Position numbers and translations under genes: made by a program. From contig CAYSPG010000033.1 in the NCBI GenBank assembly GCA_964432885.1, positions 1 to 29,102 on the forward strand: a stretch of 29,102 nt of DNA, read 5' to 3'. Numbering within the stretch: position 1 is the stretch's first letter; each line of letters starts with the position of its first letter. Source of the stretch: CAYSPG01 sp964432885 (GTDB lineage Bacteria; Bacteroidota; Bacteroidia; AKYH767-A; OLB10). Under the pieces are notes generated by a model that did no database searches, was not told the origin of the DNA, and saw only the letters and a list, made by a program, of their open reading frames with translations. Shown here piece by piece: positions 8,605-15,550 of the stretch.

Positions 8605-8612
8605 TATTTTTG
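8605..8612 (+). promoter_or_regulatory. Candidate -7 box for ettA
   Basis: TATTTTTG matches TAnnTTTG and ends 34 bases before the ettA start codon. I see no clear -33 element at the expected distance, so the call rests on the -7 box and its place in the divergent gap. Confidence 0.4.
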
Positions 8613-8646
8613 CGCCTCGCAATAAAAATACATCCAATATACTATC

Positions 8647-10335
8647 ATGAGTGAAGGCAGACAAATAATTTTTTCAATGGTGAATGTGAGTAAAACATTT
8701 CCTCCACAAAAACAGGTTTTAAAAGATATTTACCTCTCATTTTACTATGGGGCTAAAATCGGAATTCTGGGTTTAAACGGCTCAGGTAAATCAACATTGC
8801 TAAAGATTATTGCCGGTGTTGAAAAATCATTTCAGGGCGATGTGGTTTTTTCTCCCGGTTATTCGGTAGGTTATTTGCCACAGGAACCCGAACTGGATAA
8901 AACCAAAACTGCCAAAGAAATTGTAATGGAAGGTGTGCAACCTATAGTTGATTTGCTTAAAGAATATGATGATGTAAACAACAAAATGGGCGAGGAAGAA
9001 TATTATAGCGATGCCGATAAAATGGACAAGCTGCTGAATCGTCAGGCTGCATTGCAGGAAAAAATTGATGCCGTTGACGCATGGAATATTGATAATAAAG
9101 TTGAAGTAGCAATGGATGCATTGCGTTGTCCGGATAACGATGCTAAGGTTGAATATTTGTCGGGCGGTGAGAAAAGAAGAATTGCGCTTTGCCGTTTGCT
9201 GTTGCAGCAGCCGGATATTTTATTGCTTGATGAGCCAACAAACCATTTGGATGCCGAGTCGGTGGAATGGCTCGAACATTTTTTGCAAGGGTATAAAGGA
9301 ACTGTAATTGCAGTTACTCACGACAGATATTTTCTTGACAACGTTGCAGGCTGGATTTTAGAATTAGACCGTGGCGAAGGAATTCCATGGAAAGGAAATT
9401 ATTCAAGCTGGCTTGAGCAAAAATCAAAACGATTAGAGGCAGAAGAAAAAACAGAAAGCAAGCGACAAAAGACGTTGCAACGTGAGTTGGAATGGGTGCG
9501 CATGAGTCCTAAAGCGCGGCAATCAAAAGGTAAGGCGCGTTTAACAGCGTATGAAAAAATGTTGAGTGAGGATGTAAAAACAAAAGAAGAAAAACTCGAA
9601 ATATTTATCCCTAATGGCCCTCGTCTTGGTAACGAAGTTATTGAAGCCGTAAATGTTACCAAGGGCTATGGCGATAGAATTTTATATGAGAACTTAAATT
9701 TTAAACTACCTCCTGCCGGAATAGTTGGAATTATTGGTCCTAACGGTGTTGGTAAAACAACATTGTTCCGTTTAATAATGGGATTAGAAAAAGCCGATGC
9801 CGGAGATTTTAAAGTTGGCTCTACCGTAAAAGTTGGTTACGTTGATCAGGCGCATGCCGAAATAAATCCTGAAAAAACTGTTTGGGAAACCATTACAGGT
9901 GGTAATGAAATTATTGAACTCGGAGGCAAAACATTAAACTCACGCGCTTATGTGTCCCGTTTTAATTTTAACGGTGCCGACCAGGGGAAAAAAACTGCAG
10001 TGCTTTCGGGTGGAGAACGAAACCGTTTGCATTTGGCAATGACATTAAAAAGCGAATCGAATGTTTTACTTCTTGATGAACCCACAAACGATATTGACAT
10101 TAACACGTTGCGTGCATTGGAAGAAGCGCTTGATAATTTTCCGGGCTGTGCGGTAATTATTTCTCACGACCGTTGGTTCCTCGACCGTGTGTGTACGCAT
10201 ATACTCGCTTTCGAAGGCGATTCGCAAGTTTATTATTTTGAAGGCGGATATTCCGATTACGAAGAGAACAAGAAGAAGCGATTGGGTGATATAACTCCGC
10301 ATAGGGTGCGGTATAAGAGCTTAGTGAAAAATTAA
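8647..10335 (+). CDS. ettA: Energy-dependent translational throttle protein EttA (ABC-F ATPase)
   Basis: A 562-residue soluble protein with two ABC ATPase domains and no membrane segments. Domain 1 has Walker A GLNGSGKST (42-50), signature LSGGEKRR (171-178) and Walker B ILLLDEPTNHLD (191-202). Domain 2 has GPNGVGKTT (364-372), LSGGERNR (453-460) and LLLDEPTNDIDINTL (about 474-488). A charged linker of about 65 residues (255-320, KARQSKGKARLTAYEKML) and an arm insertion in domain 1 (about 91-150) are typical of EttA, which binds the ribosomal E site and gates the first elongation steps according to ATP/ADP. Length and the order of motifs fit the family. Its stop codon lies inside the left arm of the following inverted-repeat element, so 3'-end formation may involve that repeat. 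Confidence 0.97.
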   Translation: MSEGRQIIFSMVNVSKTFPPQKQVLKDIYLSFYYGAKIGILGLNGSGKSTLLKIIAGVEKSFQGDVVFSPGYSVGYLPQEPELDKTKTAKEIVMEGVQPIVDLLKEYDDVNNKMGEEEYYSDADKMDKLLNRQAALQEKIDAVDAWNIDNKVEVAMDALRCPDNDAKVEYLSGGEKRRIALCRLLLQQPDILLLDEPTNHLDAESVEWLEHFLQGYKGTVIAVTHDRYFLDNVAGWILELDRGEGIPWKGNYSSWLEQKSKRLEAEEKTESKRQKTLQRELEWVRMSPKARQSKGKARLTAYEKMLSEDVKTKEEKLEIFIPNGPRLGNEVIEAVNVTKGYGDRILYENLNFKLPPAGIVGIIGPNGVGKTTLFRLIMGLEKADAGDFKVGSTVKVGYVDQAHAEINPEKTVWETITGGNEIIELGGKTLNSRAYVSRFNFNGADQGKKTAVLSGGERNRLHLAMTLKSESNVLLLDEPTNDIDINTLRALEEALDNFPGCAVIISHDRWFLDRVCTHILAFEGDSQVYYFEGGYSDYEENKKKRLGDITPHRVRYKSLVKN

Positions 10336-10362
10336 CGAAAACGAATTTTTACGAATGTACGA

Positions 10363-10758
10363 ATGAAAGCTCCGCTCAAAACCGACCATGTAATTTACCC
10401 TGAATTAAGTTATGACTTGGTTGGTATTGCCTTTCATGTTTTTAACGAATTAGGTTTTGGACATCATGAAAAATATTATCAAAGAGCTTTCAGTGTTTCA
10501 TTAAGAGAAAAAAAATATACTTTCAAAGAGCAGGTTTATTTTCTTCTTAAATTTCAGGAAAAGGTAATTGGAAAATTCTTTTTTGACTTTCTTGTTGAAG
10601 ATAAAATTATCATTGAATTGAAAAAAGAAAACCGTTTTTCGAAGCAACACCTTGACCAGGTTTTTCAATATTTAAAAGTGTCCGACTTAAAACTTGCATT
10701 GCTCTTTACCTTTTCTGAACAAGGTGTAACATATAAAAGAATAGTAAATATTAAGTAA
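10363..10758 (+). CDS. GxxExxY family protein 1 (PD-(D/E)XK nuclease-like)
   Basis: This 131-residue protein has the family's name motif, G33-H-H-E36-K-Y-Y39. It also has the rest of a PD-(D/E)XK-like core: Asp75 in FFFDFLVED, the E85-L-K87 of IIIELK on the next strand, and Q99-x-x-x-Y103 on the following helix. This layout (Glu on a helix, Asp, ExK, QxxxY) is that of RecB/Cas4-like nucleases, so metal-dependent DNA cleavage is plausible, but the family has no function I can state with certainty. It fills the loop of the inverted repeat 10331-10364/10763-10796. It lacks the usual C-terminal LVxGLRR tail seen in the second copy. It has no signal peptide or membrane segment. Confidence 0.85.
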   Translation: MKAPLKTDHVIYPELSYDLVGIAFHVFNELGFGHHEKYYQRAFSVSLREKKYTFKEQVYFLLKFQEKVIGKFFFDFLVEDKIIIELKKENRFSKQHLDQVFQYLKVSDLKLALLFTFSEQGVTYKRIVNIK

Positions 10759-10794
10759 CCCGATTCGTACATTCGTAAAAATTCGTTTTCGCTA

Positions 10795-10905
10795 ATGAAA
10801 CCTCAGTTATCAACCACCATATTTCTTCCTGAGGTTCATCATATAAAAGAGATTCAAATAGTAACTACCCCTATTCGTACATTCGTAAAAATTCGTTTTC
10901 GCTAA
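10795..10905 (+). CDS. Possible 36-residue micro-ORF, copy 1
   Basis: The ATG at 10795 opens a frame of 36 codons (MKPQLSTTIFL … FVKIRFR) closed by TAA at 10903-10905. The last A of the stop is the first A of the next ATG. Nothing in the peptide is recognisable. It may be non-functional and exist only because the repeat happens to be open; the TAATG junctions are the reason for listing it. Confidence 0.2.
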   Translation: MKPQLSTTIFLPEVHHIKEIQIVTTPIRTFVKIRFR

Positions 10906-11015
10906 TGAAACCTCAGTTATCAACCACCATATTTCTTCCTGAGGTTCATCATATAAAAGAGATTCAAATAGTAACTACCCCTATTCGTACATTCGTAAAA
11001 ATTCGTTTTCGTTAA
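10905..11015 (+). CDS. Possible 36-residue micro-ORF, copy 2, overlapping the hisS start
   Basis: The second unit of the tandem repeat encodes the same 36-residue peptide. Its TAA (11013-11015) overlaps the ATG of hisS (11015-11017) by one base. If translated, it would deliver ribosomes to hisS by termination-reinitiation. No ribosome-binding site is clear, as is usual in this phylum. Confidence 0.2.
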   Translation: MKPQLSTTIFLPEVHHIKEIQIVTTPIRTFVKIRFR

Positions 11016-12496
11016 TGAAACCCAGTATCCCTAAAGGCACCCGTGATTTTTCACCAACAGAAATGGCTCGCAGAAATTTTATTCTCGATACCATTACTTC
11101 TGTTTACAGGCGCTATGGATTTCAGCAGATAGAAACTCCAACTATGGAAAATCTTTCAACGCTTGAAGGAAAGTATGGGGAAGAAGGTGATAAATTGCTT
11201 TTCAGAATTTTAAATTCAGGACCTGTTATAGAAGACATAAGAAGCAAGTTGCAAGAAGTAAGACTGAGCGATATTACTGAAAAAGGCTTGCGATACGACT
11301 TAACCGTGCCATTTGCACGTTACGTTGTAATGCATCAAAACGAAATTACATTTCCTTTCAAGCGTTTTCAGGTGCAACCAGTTTGGAGGGCTGACAGACC
11401 GCAGAAAGGAAGATACCGTGAGTTTGTACAGTGTGATGCTGATGTTATTGGTTCAACTTCTTTGTTGAATGAAGTGGAGTTGGTGCAGATTATTGATGAA
11501 GTGTTTTCAAAACTAGGAATTGGTGTAGAAATAAAAATTAATAATCGAAAAATTCTTCAGGGAATAGCAGATTATTGTGGTTGCTCAGATAAAGTTATTG
11601 ATATAACTATAGCAATTGATAAACTAGAAAAAATTGGAATTGATGGTGTAAAACAGGAACTTATAAGCAAGGGCTTCGAAAAAGAAAAAATAGATTCTGT
11701 ATTCGAATGTCTGTTTATTAATACTGAGGACTACAATCCTTTTGAGAACGAACAACAAGTTATAGAAAACCTGCATTGCTCTCAATCAGAAGCTATGGAG
11801 GAATTAGAAATTCAAGATTCATTTTTGCGGGATGAAAATGCCTACTTAAATTGCTTGTTTTACAAATTTGAAGAATCAGAAAAAGATTTAACAAATGGGT
11901 TTAGTGGTATTTCAGAACTTAAACAAACTTTTAAATTATTGTCTGAAATTTATAAGCCTCAAGAAAATAAACCTAATTTAAAATTTGACAACAGATTAGC
12001 GAGAGGATTGAATTACTATACAGGTGCCATCTTCGAAGTTAAAGTTAATGACAAGCGCTCAACTTTTACAAGCAGCGTACTTGGTGGCGGCCGTTATGAT
12101 GACCTTACCGGAATTTTTGGATTACCCAATGTAAGCGGTGTAGGTATCTCATTTGGTGTTGACAGAATTTATGATGTGATGGATGAAATGAAATTGTTTG
12201 ATGAATTAAATTTAAATCAATCTTCCACGCAAGTTTTATTTGTGAACTTTGGAAAAGAGGAAGAGAAATATTGTCTGAAACTTTTACGTGAAATCCGCAA
12301 TGCAGGAATAAATGCCGAAATTTATCCGGAAGCAGCCAAAATGAAAAAGCAAATGAGCTATGCAGATTCAAATAAAATACCGTTTGTGGTTTTAGTTGGC
12401 GAGGAAGAAATGAAATCAGGATTGCTGAGCGTAAAAAATATGAAAACAGGGGAGCAGGAAAAAATGAATGTGGGTGATTTGCTAAAAAAAATTTAA
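11015..12496 (+). CDS. hisS: Histidyl-tRNA synthetase
   Basis: A 493-residue class II synthetase that charges tRNA-His. It begins IPKGTRDFSP as usual. Visible motifs are motif 2 (FKRFQVQPVWRADRPQ…REFVQCDADV, 116-143), the histidine-specific LARGLNYYTG (328-337), GGGRYDDL (357-364) and motif 3 (GVGISFGVDRIYDVM, 375-389). The C-terminal anticodon-binding domain is at about 400-493. It is some 40 residues longer than the usual length of about 450. The surplus falls in the insertion domain (about 238-300, Glu/Asn-rich). Its first eight bases (ATGAAACC) are shared with the tandem repeat unit upstream, and its stop codon lies within the left arm of element 2, so both gene ends touch repeat DNA. Confidence 0.97.
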   Translation: MKPSIPKGTRDFSPTEMARRNFILDTITSVYRRYGFQQIETPTMENLSTLEGKYGEEGDKLLFRILNSGPVIEDIRSKLQEVRLSDITEKGLRYDLTVPFARYVVMHQNEITFPFKRFQVQPVWRADRPQKGRYREFVQCDADVIGSTSLLNEVELVQIIDEVFSKLGIGVEIKINNRKILQGIADYCGCSDKVIDITIAIDKLEKIGIDGVKQELISKGFEKEKIDSVFECLFINTEDYNPFENEQQVIENLHCSQSEAMEELEIQDSFLRDENAYLNCLFYKFEESEKDLTNGFSGISELKQTFKLLSEIYKPQENKPNLKFDNRLARGLNYYTGAIFEVKVNDKRSTFTSSVLGGGRYDDLTGIFGLPNVSGVGISFGVDRIYDVMDEMKLFDELNLNQSSTQVLFVNFGKEEEKYCLKLLREIRNAGINAEIYPEAAKMKKQMSYADSNKIPFVVLVGEEEMKSGLLSVKNMKTGEQEKMNVGDLLKKI

Positions 12497-12967
12497 ACGT
12501 AGAGGCGCTAAGACGCAAAGGACATGAATCAGTTAATTCAAAATAAAAAATCAGAAGAAGAATTAAACCAACTTTCAGGCATAATTATTTCTGCTGCTAT
12601 CGAAGTGCATAAAGAATTAGGGCCCGGATTACTTGAATCGGTTTATGAATACTGTCTTTTTGAAGAGCTAAGAAGTAGAGGGCTTGAAGTTAGAAAACAA
12701 GTGCTACTGCCAGTAATATATAAGGGAAGAATTTTAGAAAAAACTTTCGTTCTTGATTTTCTTGTTGAAGATGAAATAATAATTGAATTAAAAGCCATTG
12801 AGGTTATTTTACCTGTTCACGAAGTACAGCTGGTAACGTATCTTAGATTAGCTGATAAAAAACTCGGCCTCTTAATAAATTTTAACGTGCCTCGTTTAGT
12901 AGAAGGCCTAAGAAGAAAAGTAAACAACCTCTAACCTCTGCGTCTTTGCGCCTCTGCGTTTAAATTT
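12489..12967. mobile_element. Inverted-repeat element 2 carrying a GxxExxY gene
   Basis: The left arm 12489-12521 and right arm 12935-12967 are inverted copies matching at 30 of 33 bases. The GxxExxY gene fits the space almost exactly: its ATG is three bases after the left arm and its stop codon is directly next to the right arm. The arms belong to the same family as the gene-less palindrome at 6243-6319 and are unrelated to those of element 1. The left arm covers the last two codons and stop of hisS. I see no target-site duplication. Confidence 0.75.
12524..12934 (+). CDS. GxxExxY family protein 2 (PD-(D/E)XK nuclease-like)
   Basis: A 136-residue protein with the motif G35-L-L-E38-S-V-Y41 in LGPGLLESVYEYCL, Asp78 in VLDFLVED, E88-L-K90 in IIIELK and Q102-LVT-Y106. 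These are the same four core positions as in copy 1. It ends with the family-typical LINFNVPRLVEGLRR. It shares the VxDFLVEDxIIIELK segment with copy 1 but is clearly diverged elsewhere, so the two are not a recent duplication. Function is unproven; the residues suggest a metal-dependent nuclease fold. It lies in the loop of an inverted repeat between hisS and hutH, in the same orientation as both. Confidence 0.9.
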   Translation: MNQLIQNKKSEEELNQLSGIIISAAIEVHKELGPGLLESVYEYCLFEELRSRGLEVRKQVLLPVIYKGRILEKTFVLDFLVEDEIIIELKAIEVILPVHEVQLVTYLRLADKKLGLLINFNVPRLVEGLRRKVNNL

Positions 12968-12979
12968 TCAACACAAAAA

Positions 12980-14476
12980 ATGACCCACGAAATTTCCTCC
13001 ACACACATAGACTTCAAAAAAATCGAAAGCATCACTTCGTCAAAAGCAAAACTTGCTTTATCAAAAGATGCTGTAAAACGAATTGAAGATTGCAGAAACT
13101 ATCTCGACAAAAAACTTGAATCACACAGCAAACCTATTTATGGAATCAACACAGGCTTTGGTTCGCTGTATGACAAAAGCATTGATGCATCACAGTTAGA
13201 AAAACTTCAGGAAAACTTAGTAATGAGTCATGCCTGCGGTACAGGCAGTGAAGCACCTCAGGAAATTGTAAAGCTGATGCTGTTTTTAAAAATTCAGGGG
13301 TTGGCTTACGGAAATTCAGGAGTGCAATTGCAAACCGTACAGCGCTTAGTTGATTTTTACAACAACAATATTTTACCTGTAGTTTTTGAGCAGGGAAGTT
13401 TAGGTGCATCAGGAGATTTGGCACCGCTTGCACATTTGTGTTTGCCGTTGCTTGGTTATGGCGAAGTTTATTTTGAAGGAAAAAAAGTTTCAGCTAAAAA
13501 TATTTTAGAAAAATTTAACTGGAAACCTATTCAGTTAAAATCAAAAGAAGGATTGGCTTTGCTAAATGGCACTCAGTTTATGAGTGCGTATTTTGTTTAT
13601 AGCATATTAAAAGCTGAGAAACTATCTACACTTGCTGATGTGATTGGTGCATTATCATTAGATGGTTTTGACGGCAGGCCTGAGCCTTTTCATCATCTCA
13701 TTCATGAAATACGCCCTCATCAGGGACAAATAGCAACAGCCTTAAACATTCGTATGTTGCTTGACGGAAGTGAAATTATTTCTCAGCCAAAAATACATGT
13801 ACAAGACCCCTACTCTTTCCGCTGCATACCACAAGTGCATGGTGCAAGTAAGGACGCAATTAATTATTGTGCATCGGTTTTATTCAATGAAATAAATGCT
13901 GTTACCGATAATCCAACAGTTTTTCCAAACGAAGATTTAATTATTTCGGCCGGAAATTTTCACGGGCAACCGTTGGCATTGCCTATGGATTTTTTAGCCA
14001 TAGCGTTAAGCGAACTTGGAAATATTTCTGAAAGAAGAACGTATCAGTTAATTTCAGGCCTGCGTGGCTTACCACCGTTTCTTGTTTCAAACCCTGGATT
14101 AAATTCAGGAATGATGATTCCTCAATATACTGCCGCTTCGATTGTAAGTCAGAATAAACAACTCTGCTCACCTGCATCGGTTGACAGTATTGTTTCATCT
14201 AACGGACAGGAAGACCACGTGAGCATGGGAGCCAACGCAGCAACAAAACTTTTGCGCGTGGTAAATAATCTTGAAACAATTTTGGCTATTGAATTAATGA
14301 ATGCGGCACAAGCAATAGAATTTCGCAGGCCCTTAAAAACATCAGGCAAGCTTGAAAAACTTTTTGCAGATTATCGTGTTGTAGTTCCGTCATTAAAAGA
14401 AGACAGAATTTTGCATAATGATATTATTGCATCCGCTAAATTTATTTCCTCACTAAATTTAAATCACTACTTATAA
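12980..14476 (+). CDS. hutH: Histidine ammonia-lyase
   Basis: This 498-residue enzyme deaminates L-histidine to urocanate, the first step of histidine degradation. The cofactor-forming Ala-Ser-Gly triad is at 143-145 in GSLGASGDLAPLAHL and would cyclise to the MIO group. The catalytic tyrosine is Tyr54 in YGINTGFG. Other family signatures are NGTQFM, FHGQPLALPMD, QEDHVSMG and EFRRPLK. Length matches the usual 500 or so. The other hut genes (hutU, hutI, hutG) are not in the window. It follows hisS, an enzyme using the same amino acid, with only element 2 between them; whether the two are co-transcribed cannot be told. Confidence 0.96.
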   Translation: MTHEISSTHIDFKKIESITSSKAKLALSKDAVKRIEDCRNYLDKKLESHSKPIYGINTGFGSLYDKSIDASQLEKLQENLVMSHACGTGSEAPQEIVKLMLFLKIQGLAYGNSGVQLQTVQRLVDFYNNNILPVVFEQGSLGASGDLAPLAHLCLPLLGYGEVYFEGKKVSAKNILEKFNWKPIQLKSKEGLALLNGTQFMSAYFVYSILKAEKLSTLADVIGALSLDGFDGRPEPFHHLIHEIRPHQGQIATALNIRMLLDGSEIISQPKIHVQDPYSFRCIPQVHGASKDAINYCASVLFNEINAVTDNPTVFPNEDLIISAGNFHGQPLALPMDFLAIALSELGNISERRTYQLISGLRGLPPFLVSNPGLNSGMMIPQYTAASIVSQNKQLCSPASVDSIVSSNGQEDHVSMGANAATKLLRVVNNLETILAIELMNAAQAIEFRRPLKTSGKLEKLFADYRVVVPSLKEDRILHNDIIASAKFISSLNLNHYL

Positions 14477-14498
14477 AAGCAATTCAATATTAAAAAAC

Positions 14499-14993
14499 AT
14501 GGCTGAGAATTTTGATTCTTCTATAAAATCAGGTACACATTTTAACCTGCATAAGATTTGTGGCAACTGGGAAGGCATCACCCAAACATGGTTTGAACCC
14601 GGTGTGCTAAGTGATGAATCGCCAATGACCGGTAGCATTAAATCAATACTTGGTGGCAGGTTTATTTTATACGAATACAAAGGAAGTTTAACCGGAAAAA
14701 GTTTTGAAGGCATTGCAATAATGGGCTACAGCTTTGTTGAACAAAAATTTCAATGCGCGTGGGTTGACAGTTTTCATACAGGCACTACGATAATACTATC
14801 AGAAGCTGAAAAAAAAGAAAAACTGTTTTCAGTAACCGGAACCTATGGAGCAATTGGCTATACTGAACGATGGGGCTGGAAAACAGAAATAGAAATAGTA
14901 AATGAAAACCAGATTATAATTACAGCATACAACATAATGTCAGATGGCATAGAATCAAAAGCAACAGAAACAATTTATAATAGAAAAAAATAA
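14499..14993 (+). CDS. DUF1579 family protein
   Basis: A 164-residue cytosolic protein without a signal peptide. The opening GNWEGITQTWFEPGVLSDESPMTGSIKSILGGRF and the later KSFEGIAIMGYS, FQCAWVDSFHTGT and RWGWKTEIEI match DUF1579, a predicted beta-barrel (lipocalin-like) family of unknown function. It lies 22 bases after hutH on the same strand and may share its transcript. No catalytic residues can be named. Confidence 0.8.
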   Translation: MAENFDSSIKSGTHFNLHKICGNWEGITQTWFEPGVLSDESPMTGSIKSILGGRFILYEYKGSLTGKSFEGIAIMGYSFVEQKFQCAWVDSFHTGTTIILSEAEKKEKLFSVTGTYGAIGYTERWGWKTEIEIVNENQIIITAYNIMSDGIESKATETIYNRKK

Positions 14994-15046
14994 AGTATCA
15001 AAAATCAAACAACTAAATAACTCAATCACATAATCACTAAAATAAA

Positions 15047-15460
15047 ATGGCAACAAGGAATGCAACAGCCGTGTGGAACGGTACAGGAAAAGAAGGAAGC
15101 GGAAACGTTTCAACACAAACAACAACGCTATCAAAAGTTCCATATACATGGAAATCGCGCTTTGAAGAAGGCACAGGAACTAACCCAGAAGAATTAATTG
15201 CAGCAGCTCATGCAGGATGCTTTAGCATGAAACTAAGTTTTGTACTTGGCGCAGCAGGCTTTACTGCCGACAGTATTGAAACAAATTGTGCAATAACGAT
15301 TGACAATGGTGCAATAACAAGCTCTAAACTCTCATTAAAAGCTAAAGTGCCGGGAATAAGCAATGAGAAATTTCAAGAGTGCGCCAATGATGCAAAAACC
15401 AATTGCCCGGTTTCAAAATTGTTGAATACGGAGATTAGTTTGAGCGCTGAGCTTGTTTGA
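15047..15460 (+). CDS. OsmC family peroxiredoxin
   Basis: A 137-residue protein of the OsmC/Ohr family, which reduces organic hydroperoxides with a pair of reactive cysteines. Both are present: Cys58 in EELIAAAHAGCFSM and Cys120 in KTNCPVSKLLN. The N-terminal beta strands (RNATAVWNGTGKEGSGNVS) and the length are typical of the OsmC branch. It lies 53 bases after the DUF1579 gene and closes the plus-strand run. Substrate range is inferred from the family. Confidence 0.92.
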   Translation: MATRNATAVWNGTGKEGSGNVSTQTTTLSKVPYTWKSRFEEGTGTNPEELIAAAHAGCFSMKLSFVLGAAGFTADSIETNCAITIDNGAITSSKLSLKAKVPGISNEKFQECANDAKTNCPVSKLLNTEISLSAELV

Positions 15461-15469
15461 GGAAATAAA

Positions 15470-15550
15470 ACGCGGATTGAGTGGATTAACACTGATAAAT
15501 AATTAATTTTAAAAATTCGTGTAAATCAGTTGCATCTGTGTCATCCGCGT
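15470..15550. repeat. Intergenic palindrome overlapping the 3' end of rsmE
   Basis: acgcggat…actga (15470-15495) and its diverged inverted copy (15526-15550) form a long imperfect hairpin with outer stem acgcggat/atccgcgt. It lies between the converging OsmC and rsmE genes. The right arm enters the rsmE frame and supplies its last codons and TGA. Confidence 0.6.

Larger units (their letters stand above)
10331..11016. mobile_element. Inverted-repeat element 1 carrying a GxxExxY gene
   Basis: The left arm (10331-10364) is inverted against three right arms: 10763-10796 and 10873-10906 (33 of 34 bases) and 10983-11016 (34 of 34). The GxxExxY gene fills the space between the left arm and the first right arm: its ATG overlaps the arm by two bases and its stop is four bases from the other arm. 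The outer left end contains the ettA stop codon and the outermost right arm contains the first two bases of the hisS ATG. No target-site duplication or transposase of a known class is seen. Treating it as mobile is an inference. Confidence 0.7.
10763..11016. repeat. Perfect 110-bp tandem duplication with a partial third copy
   Basis: Bases 10771-10880 and 10881-10990 are identical over all 110 bases as read; a third copy starts at 10991 and runs about 30 bases to the hisS start (one substitution, gct to gtt). Each unit contains one copy of the element's right arm and an internal hairpin (aacctcag…ctgaggtt). Perfect identity implies a recent event or continuing correction. Confidence 0.95.

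Noticed and set aside
8149..8625. Plus-strand frame of 158 codons over the start of the S8 protease
   Set aside because: It mostly lies antisense to a clear protease gene with signal peptide and has no family resemblance.
10763..11016. CRISPR-like or satellite array
   Set aside because: The 110-bp units adjoin directly without unique spacers and there are only two full copies, so this is a tandem duplication.
10331..12967. Classical insertion sequences with DDE or HUH transposases
   Set aside because: Neither small protein has a DDE or HUH motif, and no target-site duplications are visible; the elements do not fit known IS classes.
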